Source: Bradyrhizobium sp. cir1 (lineage in GTDB: Bacteria > Pseudomonadota > Alphaproteobacteria > Rhizobiales > Xanthobacteraceae). Taken from it: DNA of 64,000 nucleotides. Where the stretch lies: assembly GCF_014198245.1 (NCBI RefSeq), contig NZ_JACIHE010000013.1, positions 62,001 through 126,000 on the forward strand, written 5' to 3'. Both the position numbers and the translations under genes were made by a program. The notes beneath the pieces were generated by a model. The model ran no database searches. It was given only the letters and a program-made list of their open reading frames with translations, and was not told where the DNA came from. This document shows positions 7,593 to 15,195 of this stretch, in pieces (the stretch's first letter is position 1; each line of letters begins with the position of its first letter).

Positions 7593-7961
7593 CTACGGAT
7601 TGGGCTTCGCCACCACCGCCGCCAGCGTCACCGCCAGCCAGCTCGCAATCATCACCGTCCCGCCCGTCGGCGCCGCCATGGGAAACAGCGAATGCCCGGC
7701 ATATTGCCGCAAGGTGAGGTCGCCCGCGAACAGCGCGGCGCCAATCACGAAGCCAACCGCCGCAACGAGCCCAATTCCGCCGTGCAGAAGGCCGCGCGTC
7801 AGCAATCCAATCACCGCAAGTATGGCAGTTGCATGAAACAGCAGCATGGCGCTGGCGGAGGCAAGCCGGCTTGCATCTGCACCGTGGGCGGAGGCTGCGG
7901 CCAGCGCGACGCCGGCGGCGCCCATCAAGCCGGCAAGCCCAATCAGCAGGCGGTGCGCCAT
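7593..7961 (-). CDS. DUF423 (YgdD-like) small inner-membrane protein
   Basis: This 122-residue protein is hydrophobic throughout, with about four predicted membrane helices. The family pattern is an N-terminal GLAGLMGAAGVALAAASAHG segment, a central LLFHATAILAVIGL helix, GFVIGAALFAGDLTLR, and a final AAPTGGTVMIASWLAV helix. DUF423 proteins are widespread and uncharacterised. The reading frame continues far upstream, but only the ATG at 7961 gives the membrane-protein start. Its first codon lies two bases after the engB stop, so it is almost certainly translated from the same mRNA as engB. Confidence 0.88.
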   Translation of the reverse strand: MAHRLLIGLAGLMGAAGVALAAASAHGADASRLASASAMLLFHATAILAVIGLLTRGLLHGGIGLVAAVGFVIGAALFAGDLTLRQYAGHSLFPMAAPTGGTVMIASWLAVTLAAVVAKPNP

Positions 7962-7963
7962 GA

Positions 7964-8617
7964 TCACGAAGTCCGCTCTTCCAGCAGCTTCGCCATCGCG
8001 GCGCGCAACTCGGCCATGCCGGTCGCGCTCCTCGACGAGGTCGCGAGCACGTTCGGGAACGCGGCCGGATGTTTTGCCAATGCCGCCTCGGTCTCGGCGA
8101 TGCGCGATTGCAGCTCGGAGGCCTTCACCTGGTCGGCCTTGGTCAGCACGATCTGGTAGCTGACGGCGGAGCGGTCGAGCGTCTTCAGGATCTCGAGGTC
8201 GACATCCTTCAGGCCGTGCCGTGCGTCGATCAGCACGTAGACGCGCGCGAGCGAGGCGCGGCCCAGCAGGAATGTGTGGATCAGCTCGGTCCAGGACGCC
8301 ACCTGGCTCTTCGGCGCCTTGGCATAGCCATAGCCGGGCATGTCGACGAGGCGCAGGTCCTTTTTCCCGGGGACCTCGAAGAAGATCAGCTCCTGGGTGC
8401 GGCCCGGCGTATGCGAAGTGCGCGCCAGCGCGTTGCGTCCCGTGAGTGCGTTGATCAGGCTGGACTTGCCGACATTGGAGCGGCCGGCAAAGGCGATCTC
8501 CAGCCCCTCCATCGGCGGCAGCGTCTGGATCGAGGGCGAGGCCCAGATGAACTGCCAGTCGCGGGCGAACAGCTTGCGCCCGGCCTCGATCAGCTCCGCA
8601 TCTTTGTCGTCGGTCAT
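7964..8617 (-). CDS. engB: Ribosome biogenesis GTPase YihA/YsxC (EngB)
   Basis: EngB is an essential TRAFAC GTPase that assists assembly of the 50S subunit. This 217-residue copy has the G1 loop GRSNVGKSSLIN, G2 region ARTSHTPGRTQ, G3 DMPGYG, G4 LTKADQ and a G5-like ATSS stretch, in normal order. The frame is open to 8644, but that start sits inside a palindromic repeat; the ATG at 8617 (MTDDKDAELIEAGRKLF) matches the usual N-terminus and is preferred. It is followed after two bases by the DUF423 gene and then argB, and lies downstream of yidC across an 85-bp repeat. Confidence 0.95.
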   Translation of the reverse strand: MTDDKDAELIEAGRKLFARDWQFIWASPSIQTLPPMEGLEIAFAGRSNVGKSSLINALTGRNALARTSHTPGRTQELIFFEVPGKKDLRLVDMPGYGYAKAPKSQVASWTELIHTFLLGRASLARVYVLIDARHGLKDVDLEILKTLDRSAVSYQIVLTKADQVKASELQSRIAETEAALAKHPAAFPNVLATSSRSATGMAELRAAMAKLLEERTS

Positions 8618-8639
8618 GCGAAGCTCGCTGTTTCCCCGC

Positions 8640-8724
8640 GTCATTGTGAGCGAAGCGAAGCAATCCAGAAATGCATCCGCGGAGGGATTCTGGATTGCTT
8701 CGTCGCTTCGCTCCTCGCAATGAC
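8640..8724. repeat. Long hairpin repeat between yidC and engB
   Basis: The element opens GTCATTGTGAGCGAAGCG and closes CGCTCCTCGCAATGAC. Its two halves are nearly complementary over more than 30 bases, including GAAGCAATCCAGAA / TTCTGGATTGCTTC. It fills almost the whole gap between the yidC stop and the engB start, so it would fold into a strong hairpin in the mRNA if these genes are cotranscribed. Confidence 0.85.
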
Positions 8725-8726
8725 GA

Positions 8727-10580
8727 TTACGTCGCCTTCTTCGCGAACGTCGCCTTGAGATTATCGAACAGCTCCACCTTCACGCCGTTGCGGCGCATGA
8801 TGTAGCTCTGCTGGACCACCGAAAGCAGGTTGTTCCAGGCCCAGTAGATCACGAGACCCGCCGGGAAGCCCGCCAGCATGAAGGTGAAGATCAGCGGCAT
8901 CCAGTTGAAGATGATCTGCTGCGTTGGATCCGGCGGCGTCGGGTTCAGCTTCATCTGGAACCACATCGTGATGCCCATGATGATCGGCCAGATGCCGAGC
9001 GCGAGATAGTGGCCGAACACCGGAATGGTGGTCGGATCGAACGGGATGAGCCCGAACAGGTTGAAGAGGTTGGTCGGATCCGGCGCCGAGAGGTCCTTGA
9101 TCCAGCCGTAGAAATGCGCTTGCCGCATTTCGATGGTGACGAACAGCACCTTGTAGAGCGAGAAGAACACCGGGATCTGGATCACCACGGGAAGACAGCC
9201 GGCGACCGGATTGATCTTCTCCTTGCGGTAGATCTCCATCATCTCCTGCTGCTGCTTCACCTTGTCGTCGGGGTAGCGCTCCTTGAGCGCCTGCAGCTGC
9301 GGCTGGATCGACTTCATCTTCGCCATCGAGGCGTAGGACTTGTTCGCCAGCGGGAAGAACAACAGCTTCACGATCACGGTGACGAGCAGGATCGATATGC
9401 CGAAATTGCCGAAGAGGCGGTAGAAGAAGTCGAGGCCGAGGAACATCGGCTTGGTGATGAAGTAGAACCAGCCCCAGTCGATCAAGAGATCGAAGTGGTT
9501 GAGGCCGAGCTCCTTGTTGTAGCCGCCGAGGCCGGCGAATGGGAACACGCCGACGACGCCGGCTTCCTTGGCGCCCGCGAACAGCCGCGCGTTCGCCGCC
9601 GCGGTGCCGCCGATCGCGACGGTGACGGGCTCGAGCAGATAGTCGGTCTGATAGGTGTGGAGATTGCCTGATGGGTTCGACGAGAAGCGCGCCTGCAGCT
9701 TGGCATTGGTGTCGGGCAGCAGCGCCGAAGCCCAGTACTTGTCGGTGATGCCGAGCCAGCCGTTGGTGACGTTGTTGAAGTTCACCTGCTTGGCTTCGTC
9801 GACCTTCTTGTAGGCGTATTCCTGCAGGCCCTGGTCGCCGAGATAGCCGATCAGGCCTTCATGCAGGATGTAGTAGCCCGAGACCTGCGGCGCGCCGTGG
9901 CGCGAGATCAGCGCAAACGGATAGAGCGTGACCGGCGAATTGCCGACATTGCTCACCTCGTCCTTGATGGTGAAGAGATAGTGGTCGTCGACCGCAATGG
10001 TGCGGCGGAAGGTGAGGCCGTCGCCATTGTCCCACTTCAGCACCACCGGGCTCGTCGGCGTCAGGCTGCCGCTGCCGTCCTGCTGCCAGACGGTCTGGGC
10101 ATCCGGCATCTTCGCCGTCACGCCCGTGGCCGCCACCCAACCGAACTCGGCGTAATAGGGCTCCGCCGTACCTGAGGGCGAATAGAGGATGATCGGCGGC
10201 GACTTCGGGTCGACCGTCTCGCGGAATTGCACCAGCGCGATGTCGTCGATGCGGCCGCCCTTCAGCGAGATGCTGCCGGCGATCCGCGGCGTGTCGATCT
10301 TCACGCGCGGGCTGGCCGCGATCGCGGCGTCGCGGGCAACGACCGGCTGGCCTTGCTGGCTCGCGGCCGGCGTCGATGGCTGCGCGGCACTGCCGGCTTG
10401 CGGCGCGGCGCCCGGCGTTGCGGACGCGGTCGGCTGCGGCGTGGTCTTCTGGAGCTCGGACTGCGCCTGCTGCTGGGCGCGCTGCTTCTCCATCTGCGGC
10501 ACGTTGTAGAAATATTGCCAGGCGATCAGGACGAGGCCCGACAGAATGACGGCGAGGATGGTATTGCGATTGTCGGTCAT
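8727..10580 (-). CDS. yidC: Membrane protein insertase YidC
   Basis: YidC inserts and folds inner-membrane proteins alone or with SecYEG. The 617-residue length is typical for the Gram-negative form. An N-terminal anchor (TILAVILSGLVLIAWQYFYNVPQ) is followed by a Pro/Ala/Gln-rich linker, a large periplasmic beta domain (about residues 100-350) and the conserved five-helix core starting near FYRLFGNFGISILLVTVIVKLLFFPLAN. The core includes MKSIQPQLQALKERYPDD (cytoplasmic hairpin), NPVAGCLPVVIQIPVFFSLYKVL with the groove Arg in the following EMRQAHFYGW, and QQIIFNWMPLIFTFMLAGFPAGLVIYW. Gene order rpmH-rnpA-yidC-engB is the ancestral bacterial arrangement. Confidence 0.98.
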   Translation of the reverse strand: MTDNRNTILAVILSGLVLIAWQYFYNVPQMEKQRAQQQAQSELQKTTPQPTASATPGAAPQAGSAAQPSTPAASQQGQPVVARDAAIAASPRVKIDTPRIAGSISLKGGRIDDIALVQFRETVDPKSPPIILYSPSGTAEPYYAEFGWVAATGVTAKMPDAQTVWQQDGSGSLTPTSPVVLKWDNGDGLTFRRTIAVDDHYLFTIKDEVSNVGNSPVTLYPFALISRHGAPQVSGYYILHEGLIGYLGDQGLQEYAYKKVDEAKQVNFNNVTNGWLGITDKYWASALLPDTNAKLQARFSSNPSGNLHTYQTDYLLEPVTVAIGGTAAANARLFAGAKEAGVVGVFPFAGLGGYNKELGLNHFDLLIDWGWFYFITKPMFLGLDFFYRLFGNFGISILLVTVIVKLLFFPLANKSYASMAKMKSIQPQLQALKERYPDDKVKQQQEMMEIYRKEKINPVAGCLPVVIQIPVFFSLYKVLFVTIEMRQAHFYGWIKDLSAPDPTNLFNLFGLIPFDPTTIPVFGHYLALGIWPIIMGITMWFQMKLNPTPPDPTQQIIFNWMPLIFTFMLAGFPAGLVIYWAWNNLLSVVQQSYIMRRNGVKVELFDNLKATFAKKAT

Positions 10581-10596
10581 CTCTAATGTCTCGTCA

Positions 10597-11004
10597 TCAA
10601 TCCGGTTTGCGGCTGGCAGGGGCAGCGCCCGGCTTTTCGCCGCGCCCCTTCGCAGGTCCCTTGTGAGACCCCTTGGCCGTATGCCGCGCGGGCTTCGAGA
10701 AGGCTATGCGCAGATCGTCGAGCATGGTGGCGAAGTCGCGCGAGAGCGCGTCCCTTCGGCCGACCAGTACATAGTCATGGTGGGGCTGCATCGACACCGG
10801 ATCGAGCCGCTTCACCAATTCGCGAAGCCGGCGCCGGATGCGATTGCGCTCGGGGGCGTTGCCGTTCTTTTTGGTGACGGTGAAACCGATCCGGATCGGG
10901 CCAAGATCGTCGCGGCGGCGGCTTTGCAGGACAAACGCGGGACTATTCACCCGCGCGCCATTGGCAACGGCGAGGAAATCCGCCCGCTGCCTCAGCCGAT
11001 CCAT
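10597..11004 (-). CDS. rnpA: Ribonuclease P protein component
   Basis: RnpA binds the RNase P RNA and aids maturation of tRNA 5' ends. The 135-residue protein has the family's N-terminal RLRQRADFLAV segment, the RNA-binding RNR motif in APERNRIRRRLRELVKR (residues about 51-67), and DYVLVGRRDALSRDFATMLDDL. A basic, disordered C-terminal tail (KPARHTAKGSHKGPAKGRGEKP) extends past the usual fold, as is common in this lineage. It starts 27 bases after the rpmH stop, and yidC begins 16 bases after its own stop, so rpmH, rnpA and yidC form one transcript. Confidence 0.96.
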   Translation of the reverse strand: MDRLRQRADFLAVANGARVNSPAFVLQSRRRDDLGPIRIGFTVTKKNGNAPERNRIRRRLRELVKRLDPVSMQPHHDYVLVGRRDALSRDFATMLDDLRIAFSKPARHTAKGSHKGPAKGRGEKPGAAPASRKPD

Positions 11005-11031
11005 GATGAAATCCCAAAAAGGGGGTCCGGC

Positions 11032-11166
11032 TCAGGCGCTCAGACGCTTGCGGCCGCGGGCGCGGCGGGCGGCGAGGACCTTGCGGCCGCCGGCAGTGGC
11101 GAGGCGGGCACGGAAGCCGTGACGGCGCTTGCGCACCAGTTTGCTGGGTTGATAAGTCCGCTTCAC
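11032..11166 (-). CDS. rpmH: 50S ribosomal protein L34
   Basis: L34 is 44 residues, the usual size, and almost entirely basic: KRTYQPSKLVRKRRHGFRAR, then LATAGGRKVLAARRARGRKR. It sits in the large subunit near the exit-tunnel side. The start is GTG at 11166, preceded by GGAGAAAAACCC; an upstream open frame to 11235 is not needed and would add residues no L34 has. It heads the rpmH-rnpA-yidC operon. A strong sigma70-type promoter lies about 140 bases upstream. Confidence 0.97.
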   Translation of the reverse strand: MKRTYQPSKLVRKRRHGFRARLATAGGRKVLAARRARGRKRLSA

Positions 11167-11306
11167 GGGTTTTTCTCCGCTGACCGGGCAATTTGCCTGT
11201 AGAATTGATGGTAAAGTCCGGAAGATGCGGCCCAAAACGGGCCTTTTTCGGCCCCAAGAGAGCCGCTCCCGGCGTCACACCGGGTCATCGCGGACAATTC
11301 GCGCGG

Positions 11307-11335
11307 CTTATAAGGGAGCGCCTTGTTTTCGTCAA
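11307..11335 (-). promoter_or_regulatory. Predicted housekeeping promoter of the rpmH operon
   Basis: On the minus strand TTGACG (11335-11330) and TATAAG (11312-11307) are separated by exactly 17 bases, close to the sigma70 consensus. This gives a leader of roughly 135 bases before the GTG of rpmH. Confidence 0.75.
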
Positions 11336-11530
11336 CGCCGCACAAGCGCACGATTCCGGTGAATATCGCTGTTTGTGCGGGGTTTTTAACCCGTGAGGTA
11401 GCGACTCGCCGGATCAGCACCTACATCCCACCTCGGCATATTAGCGATCCGTAATTTGACCGGACCGGGGGCGGGCCGCATCCTTCATCCGCCAGATCGT
11501 TCACCGGGCAAGTCAGCGAGGGCGAATTTC

Positions 11531-13030
11531 GTGGCAGCGACAGACTTCCAGCCGATCCAGGATACGGATCTGCAGGACCCGCCTGCGGCGCGGCCGCGTG
11601 GGCCTGCCGGGCTTGGGCTGTCGGGCAAGCTGCTGCTGCTCACCGTCCCCCTGGTGATGATCGCCGCAATCCTGCTCTACGTGCCCGCCATCGCCAACTT
11701 CTGGGTCAACCGGCTCAACGACCGCGTGGCGGCCGCCAACACGGCAGCGCTGGTGCTCGATGCCGCGCCGCTCGGCATGGTCCCCGATTCGCTCTCGCGC
11801 GAGATCCTGAAGAGCATCAATGCCCGCGCCGTCGCCATCAAGATGGGCCAGCAGCGCCGGCTGCTCGCCAGCGACAATCTGCCCGCTGCGATCGGGCACG
11901 ACGTCGATTTGCGCGACATGACGGTGTGGGAGGCGATCACCGGCTCGTTCCAGATGATGCTGGAGACCGGCAACCAGGCCATTCGCATCGTCGGCCCCGG
12001 CGTCGGCAACGCCCAGTTCGTCGAGATCGTGACCGACGAATTGCCGTTGCGGCAGGCGATGTACCGCTTCTCCCGCAATGTCGTCGTGGTCGCGCTGATC
12101 ATCGGCGTCCTGACCGCGGGCCTCGTCTATCTCGCCCTCCATTATCTCTTCGTGAGGCCAATGCGGCGGCTGACCGCGAGCCTGGTCGGCTTCCACGAAA
12201 ACCCGGAAAGCTCGGCGGGGATCATCGTGCCGAGCCAGCGCAGCGACGAGATCGGCGTCGCCGAGCGCGAATTGTCGGACATGCAGCGCGACCTGATGTC
12301 GATGCTGAATCAGAAGAGCCGGCTCGCCGCCCTGGGCCTTGCGGTGTCCAAGATCAACCACGACCTGCGCAATTTGCTGGCGTCGGCCCAGCTCCTGTCG
12401 GACCAGCTCGCCAGCGTGCCCGACCCGCGGGTGCAGCGCTTTGCGCCAAAACTCGTGCGCTCGCTCGAGCGCGCCATCGCCTTCTGCCAGTCGACCCTTT
12501 CTTATGGCCGCGCCCAGGAAGCCGCGCCTGACCGCCGCATGATCCTGATCGAGCCCGTGGTGCTCGAGGTGCGGGAGACCGCCGGCCTTGCCAGCGACGC
12601 CTCGATCGCCTGGGTCGCCGCGATCGAGCGCGGCCTCGCCGTCGATGCCGATCCCGACCAGCTGTTCCGGGTGCTGCTCAACCTCGTCCGCAACGCCGCC
12701 CAGGCGCTGGAAAGCCATTCTTCGGGCGATGGCGGGGCGCAGCAGATCCGGATCACGGGGAAACGCGAGGGCGCCGTCGCCATCCTGGAGGTCTCCGACA
12801 CCGGCCCCGGCGTGCCCCAGAAGACCCGGGAGCACCTGTTCGAGGCCTTCCAGACCTCCGGCCGCCCCGGCGGCAGCGGGCTCGGCCTTGCCATCGCCGC
12901 CGAGCTCGTCCGCGCTCATGGCGGGGACATTCACCTCGTCGAGGGCACTATCGGCGCCACCTTCCGGATCGTCATCCCCGACCGCCCGGTGGAACTGCTC
13001 TCCATCCGCAACGAGCGGCAGAGGGCGTAG
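11531..13030 (+). CDS. Membrane sensor histidine kinase (HAMP, HisKA, HATPase)
   Basis: With the GTG start at 11531 the protein has 499 residues; the frame opens at 11456, but the extra N-terminus looks non-coding. Helix 1 spans about residues 32-55 and helix 2 about 184-207, enclosing a periplasmic sensor of some 130 residues with no family I recognise. After helix 2 comes a HAMP-like linker (LFVRPMRRLT), then a phosphoacceptor box around SKINHDLRNLLAS (His277), an N-box LNLVRNAAQAL, G1 VSDTGPGVP and G2 GGSGLGLAIA. The H-box has NHDLRN instead of the classical SHELRT. No response regulator is adjacent, so it acts with a partner elsewhere. The stimulus is unknown. Confidence 0.88.
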   Translation: MAATDFQPIQDTDLQDPPAARPRGPAGLGLSGKLLLLTVPLVMIAAILLYVPAIANFWVNRLNDRVAAANTAALVLDAAPLGMVPDSLSREILKSINARAVAIKMGQQRRLLASDNLPAAIGHDVDLRDMTVWEAITGSFQMMLETGNQAIRIVGPGVGNAQFVEIVTDELPLRQAMYRFSRNVVVVALIIGVLTAGLVYLALHYLFVRPMRRLTASLVGFHENPESSAGIIVPSQRSDEIGVAERELSDMQRDLMSMLNQKSRLAALGLAVSKINHDLRNLLASAQLLSDQLASVPDPRVQRFAPKLVRSLERAIAFCQSTLSYGRAQEAAPDRRMILIEPVVLEVRETAGLASDASIAWVAAIERGLAVDADPDQLFRVLLNLVRNAAQALESHSSGDGGAQQIRITGKREGAVAILEVSDTGPGVPQKTREHLFEAFQTSGRPGGSGLGLAIAAELVRAHGGDIHLVEGTIGATFRIVIPDRPVELLSIRNERQRA

Positions 13031-13053
13031 GTATGCCAGAGGCCGAGCCAACC

Positions 13054-13145
13054 GTCATTCCGGGGCGGCGCGCAGCGCCGAACCCGGAATCCAGAGGTTT
13101 TAGGCACGAGATTCCGGGTTCTCGCTTCGCGAGCCCCGGAATGAC
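13054..13145. repeat. Palindromic repeat, family C copy 2
   Basis: It has the same outer arms as the element at 6387-6506 (GTCATTCCGGGGCG on the left, CCCCGGAATGAC on the right), with different inner hairpins: GGCGCGCAGCGCC and GAACCCGGAATC / GATTCCGGGTTC. It starts 24 bases after the histidine kinase stop and may serve as its terminator. Confidence 0.85.
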
Positions 13146-13295
13146 CGGGTGGAGACCGTCATCTCCCTGCAAAATCTCCCCAACCCGGCGCTTGCCAATC
13201 GGGGCAAGAGCGGTTAGTCAGAGCGCTCTTTCGCACCCCTCCGGCGCTGTCCGGAGGCTGCGTGTGGGCTAACGCCCGCACTATCAGCGAAAAAC

Positions 13296-13372
13296 GCGCC
13301 CGTAGCTCAGCTGGATAGAGCATCAGACTACGAATCTGAGGGTCGGACGTTCGAATCGTTCCGGGCGCGCCA
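13296..13372 (+). tRNA. tRNA-Arg, anticodon ACG
   Basis: The 77-base cloverleaf is complete, with CCA encoded. The acceptor stem GCGCCCG pairs with CGGGCGC (13362-13368). The D arm is AGCTCAGCTGGATAGAGC, and the anticodon stem TCAGA/TCTGA encloses the loop CTACGAA with anticodon ACG. The T loop is TTCGAAT. ACG is read as ICG and decodes CGU/CGC/CGA. A short T-run follows. A decayed copy lies at 21610-21685. Confidence 0.97.
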
Positions 13373-13460
13373 TTTTTCTCGACGCCGGTCAGAACAAGGC
13401 AGCATCTGGTCGCCAGATTGGGCCGAGATCGCGGATCGACCGCGCCCAACGAGGAACCGG

Positions 13461-13817
13461 ATGAAGATATCGCAGGCATTCAAGTTCGAGGCGGCGCACC
13501 GGCTGCCGAACGTACCCGAGACGCATCGATGCAGCCGATTGCACGGTCATTCCTACCGGGTCGAGGTGCAATTGGACGGGCCGGTGGATCCGCGCACGGG
13601 CTTCGTTGTGGATTTCTTCGACATTGAAAAATGCTTCGCCGACATCATGGACGCATTGGATCACCGATGCCTCAATGAGGTCGCGGGGCTCGAGAACCCG
13701 ACTGCCGAGAATATCGCGGTCTGGATCTGGGACCGCGTGAAGCCGGATCTCCCGCAAGTCTCCGCTGTTCGGGTCTATGAAACGGCGGACTGCTGGGCCG
13801 AATATCAGGGGCGGTGA
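13461..13817 (+). CDS. queD: 6-carboxy-5,6,7,8-tetrahydropterin synthase (QueD/PTPS family)
   Basis: QueD converts dihydroneopterin triphosphate to 6-carboxytetrahydropterin, the first committed step to preQ0 and queuosine. This 118-residue protein has the zinc ligands His13 (FEAAHRLP) and His28/His30 (RLHGHSY), the catalytic Cys24 in the THRCSRLHGH segment, FVVDFFDIEK, an Asp-His pair in DALDHRCLNE, and the C-terminal VRVYET Glu that holds the pterin. The length suits QueD rather than longer eukaryotic-type PTPS. Start ATG 13461 follows AGGAACCGG. It is the first gene after tRNA-Arg. No other queuosine gene is in the window. Confidence 0.92.
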   Translation: MKISQAFKFEAAHRLPNVPETHRCSRLHGHSYRVEVQLDGPVDPRTGFVVDFFDIEKCFADIMDALDHRCLNEVAGLENPTAENIAVWIWDRVKPDLPQVSAVRVYETADCWAEYQGR

Positions 13818-13857
13818 GGACCACCGCACGCCGAGCCTTTGCTCCCGCGCGACCAGA

Positions 13858-14232
13858 TCAAAAAGCGACCGCGGCCGGGGCGGCCCAATGGCTCCTGACG
13901 AAGTCCCGGATGTGCTCCGGCACGGGCATGGTGTCGATGTCGCAACGCGTCTGGATTTCTTCTGCAAGCTCTCTCGACATATCCTTCGACCAACGACCCT
14001 TTGAATCGAAGGCGACGATGCGGACGGGGTCGTTGAAACGGCCGGCGATCAGCTTCGAGATGACGGTTTCGATGTCAGTCCGCTCGACCTCGGTTTTCCG
14101 GCCGGCTCTGCCGGGCCGTCCGGCAATGTTGTCGACGATCAGATAGACGATTCGATCTGCCGCATCCTGATGAGCCGCACCTTTATGAGCCGTGCATGGG
14201 GCGGCCATCGACGTCAATCCATTTCCAGCCAT
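13858..14232 (-). CDS. Conserved hypothetical protein of Bradyrhizobium type
   Basis: This 124-residue protein is soluble with no signal peptide. I chose ATG 14232 because GGAG lies six bases upstream; a longer frame reaches 14319 but crosses the likely promoter. A central conserved-looking segment (ADRIVYLIVDNIAGRPGRAG) is followed by EVERTDIETVISKLIAGRFNDPVRIVAFD and a helical C-terminus (SKDMSRELAEEIQTRCDID). I recall similar proteins as multicopy hypotheticals in Bradyrhizobium genomes, without a known function. A match to the FixK2 consensus (14287-14300) is centred about 61 bases upstream of the start, suggesting induction under low oxygen. It converges on queD. Confidence 0.7.
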   Translation of the reverse strand: MAGNGLTSMAAPCTAHKGAAHQDAADRIVYLIVDNIAGRPGRAGRKTEVERTDIETVISKLIAGRFNDPVRIVAFDSKGRWSKDMSRELAEEIQTRCDIDTMPVPEHIRDFVRSHWAAPAAVAF

Positions 14233-14286
14233 ACGCGTCTCCAGTGCAATAGAGCCGGTAATTTGTCCGGACGGGACCCGCCTGAA

Positions 14287-14300
14287 TTGATCAAGCGCAA
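14287..14300 (-). promoter_or_regulatory. FixK2/FNR-type box upstream of the 13858-14232 gene
   Basis: TTGATCAAGCGCAA fits the FixK2 consensus TTG(A/C)-N6-(T/G)CAA completely. Its centre is about 61 bases from the ATG at 14232, which allows a class II position near -41.5 with a transcription start near 14252. Confidence 0.6.
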
Positions 14301-14330
14301 TGCTATGTACCCGGATCACTACGGTCCCGC

Positions 14331-14364
14331 ATCAGGACCAAAGTACGATCAGGACCAAAGTATG
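14331..14364. repeat. 17-bp tandem direct repeat, two units
   Basis: ATCAGGACCAAAGTACG (14331-14347) is followed directly by ATCAGGACCAAAGTATG (14348-14364), differing at one base. It lies in the intergenic region between two divergently positioned FixK-like boxes, upstream of the 13858-14232 gene and downstream of the CBS gene. Confidence 0.85.
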
Positions 14365-14420
14365 ATGACGCGCTGGGGAGCATCGCGACGTTTGGCAACG
14401 AGCGGGTTTTCGAACTCGCT

Positions 14421-14855
14421 TCACCTCGTGCCGTGTATGTAATGCACGAGCTGCTCGATGACGAATGTTTGATCGCTGATCTTGTCCTTCACCAAATCTC
14501 CGATCGAGATCATTCCCACCACGTTTCCCTGCTCAATAACGGGAAGATGGCGCACGGCCTTTTCGGTCATGATGGCCATGGCTTCTTCGACAGATTGATC
14601 GGGCCGCACAAAGACGACTTTCGATTCCATGATATCGCGGACGGGAGTGGTGGGCGATGCGCGGCCTTTCAAGAACACGTTCCGCGCATAGTGGCGTTCG
14701 GTCATGATGCCTACGAGCTTGTCGCCCTCCATCACAACCAGAGAACCCACGTTCTTGTCCGCCATCCTCTTGATGGCATCAGACACAGTCTCGTCCGGAC
14801 GAACGGACAGGACCTCATGGCCTTTCTTGTCCAGCAACTGCCCAATGGTTGCCAT
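14421..14855 (-). CDS. Tandem CBS-domain protein
   Basis: The protein has 144 residues and consists of two CBS motifs forming one Bateman module. The first is VRPDETVSDAIKRMADKNVGSLVVMEGDKLVGIMTERHY and the second RDIMESKVVFVRPDQSVEEAMAIMTEKAVRHLPVIEQGNVVGMISIGDLVK. Such stand-alone modules bind adenosyl ligands (AMP, ATP, SAM or NAD) and act as energy sensors on partner proteins. No catalytic domain is fused. ATG 14855 is preferred over an in-frame TTG at 14864; AAGG lies about ten bases upstream. An extended dyad around an FNR/FixK-like box is centred about 63 bases upstream, so microaerobic control is likely. Confidence 0.9.
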   Translation of the reverse strand: MATIGQLLDKKGHEVLSVRPDETVSDAIKRMADKNVGSLVVMEGDKLVGIMTERHYARNVFLKGRASPTTPVRDIMESKVVFVRPDQSVEEAMAIMTEKAVRHLPVIEQGNVVGMISIGDLVKDKISDQTFVIEQLVHYIHGTR

Positions 14856-14901
14856 GGGACGCAACCTTCACTGTGAACACATATTTCAATGACTGCTTCG
14901 G

Positions 14902-14932
14902 TTGACGCGCATTGATCCAGATCATGCGTCAA
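14902..14932 (-). promoter_or_regulatory. Extended FNR/FixK-type dyad upstream of the CBS gene
   Basis: The core TTGATCCAGATCAT (14912-14925) is one base from the FNR/FixK palindrome TTGAT-N4-ATCAA. It is enclosed by outer arms TTGACGC (14902-14908) and GCGTCAA (14926-14932). The core centre lies about 63 bases upstream of ATG 14855. An AT-rich AAATAT at 14886-14881 on the minus strand would serve as the -10 of a class II activated promoter. Confidence 0.6.
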
Positions 14933-15115
14933 GACGATGTGATGAGGATCGGTGGCATCGTGCCTGCGGCAAAGGCGCAGCAACTCGCTGGTGCGGCTGT
15001 GGGAGGTTTCCGAAAAACGAAATGACGTCCGGCATGTCTGATGGCGCGTGTGGGCGGTGGTTGCGGATCCGGCGTGCTTTGAAATTGGATATTAATATCA
15101 AATACATAAGAGTTT

Positions 15116-15139
15116 GCGATTTTGTCCTGAATGGCGCGC
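15116..15139 (+). repeat. 24-bp sequence repeated at 20633-20656
   Basis: GCGATTTTGTCCTGAATGGC... (24 bp) matches 20633-20656 at 21 of 24 positions in the same orientation. The two copies bracket the 106-residue gene and the glutamate dehydrogenase gene. Apart from this and the FixK dyad, I see no gene in 14856-15195. Confidence 0.6.
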
Positions 15140-15195
15140 GATTTCCGCCTCGCTCGCGATGCCGCCAGTCAATGGTGGCCTGCGCTTGCTGTGGC

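Noticed and set aside
11513..13051. 512-codon minus-strand frame opposite the histidine kinase
   Set aside because: It has the composition of a shadow frame; the plus strand carries H, N and G boxes.
13159..13479. Minus-strand open frame across the tRNA-Arg reading GTIRTSDPQIRSLMLYPAEL
   Set aside because: This is the familiar spurious translation of a tRNA complement; a second one arises from the pseudo-tRNA (21461-21862).
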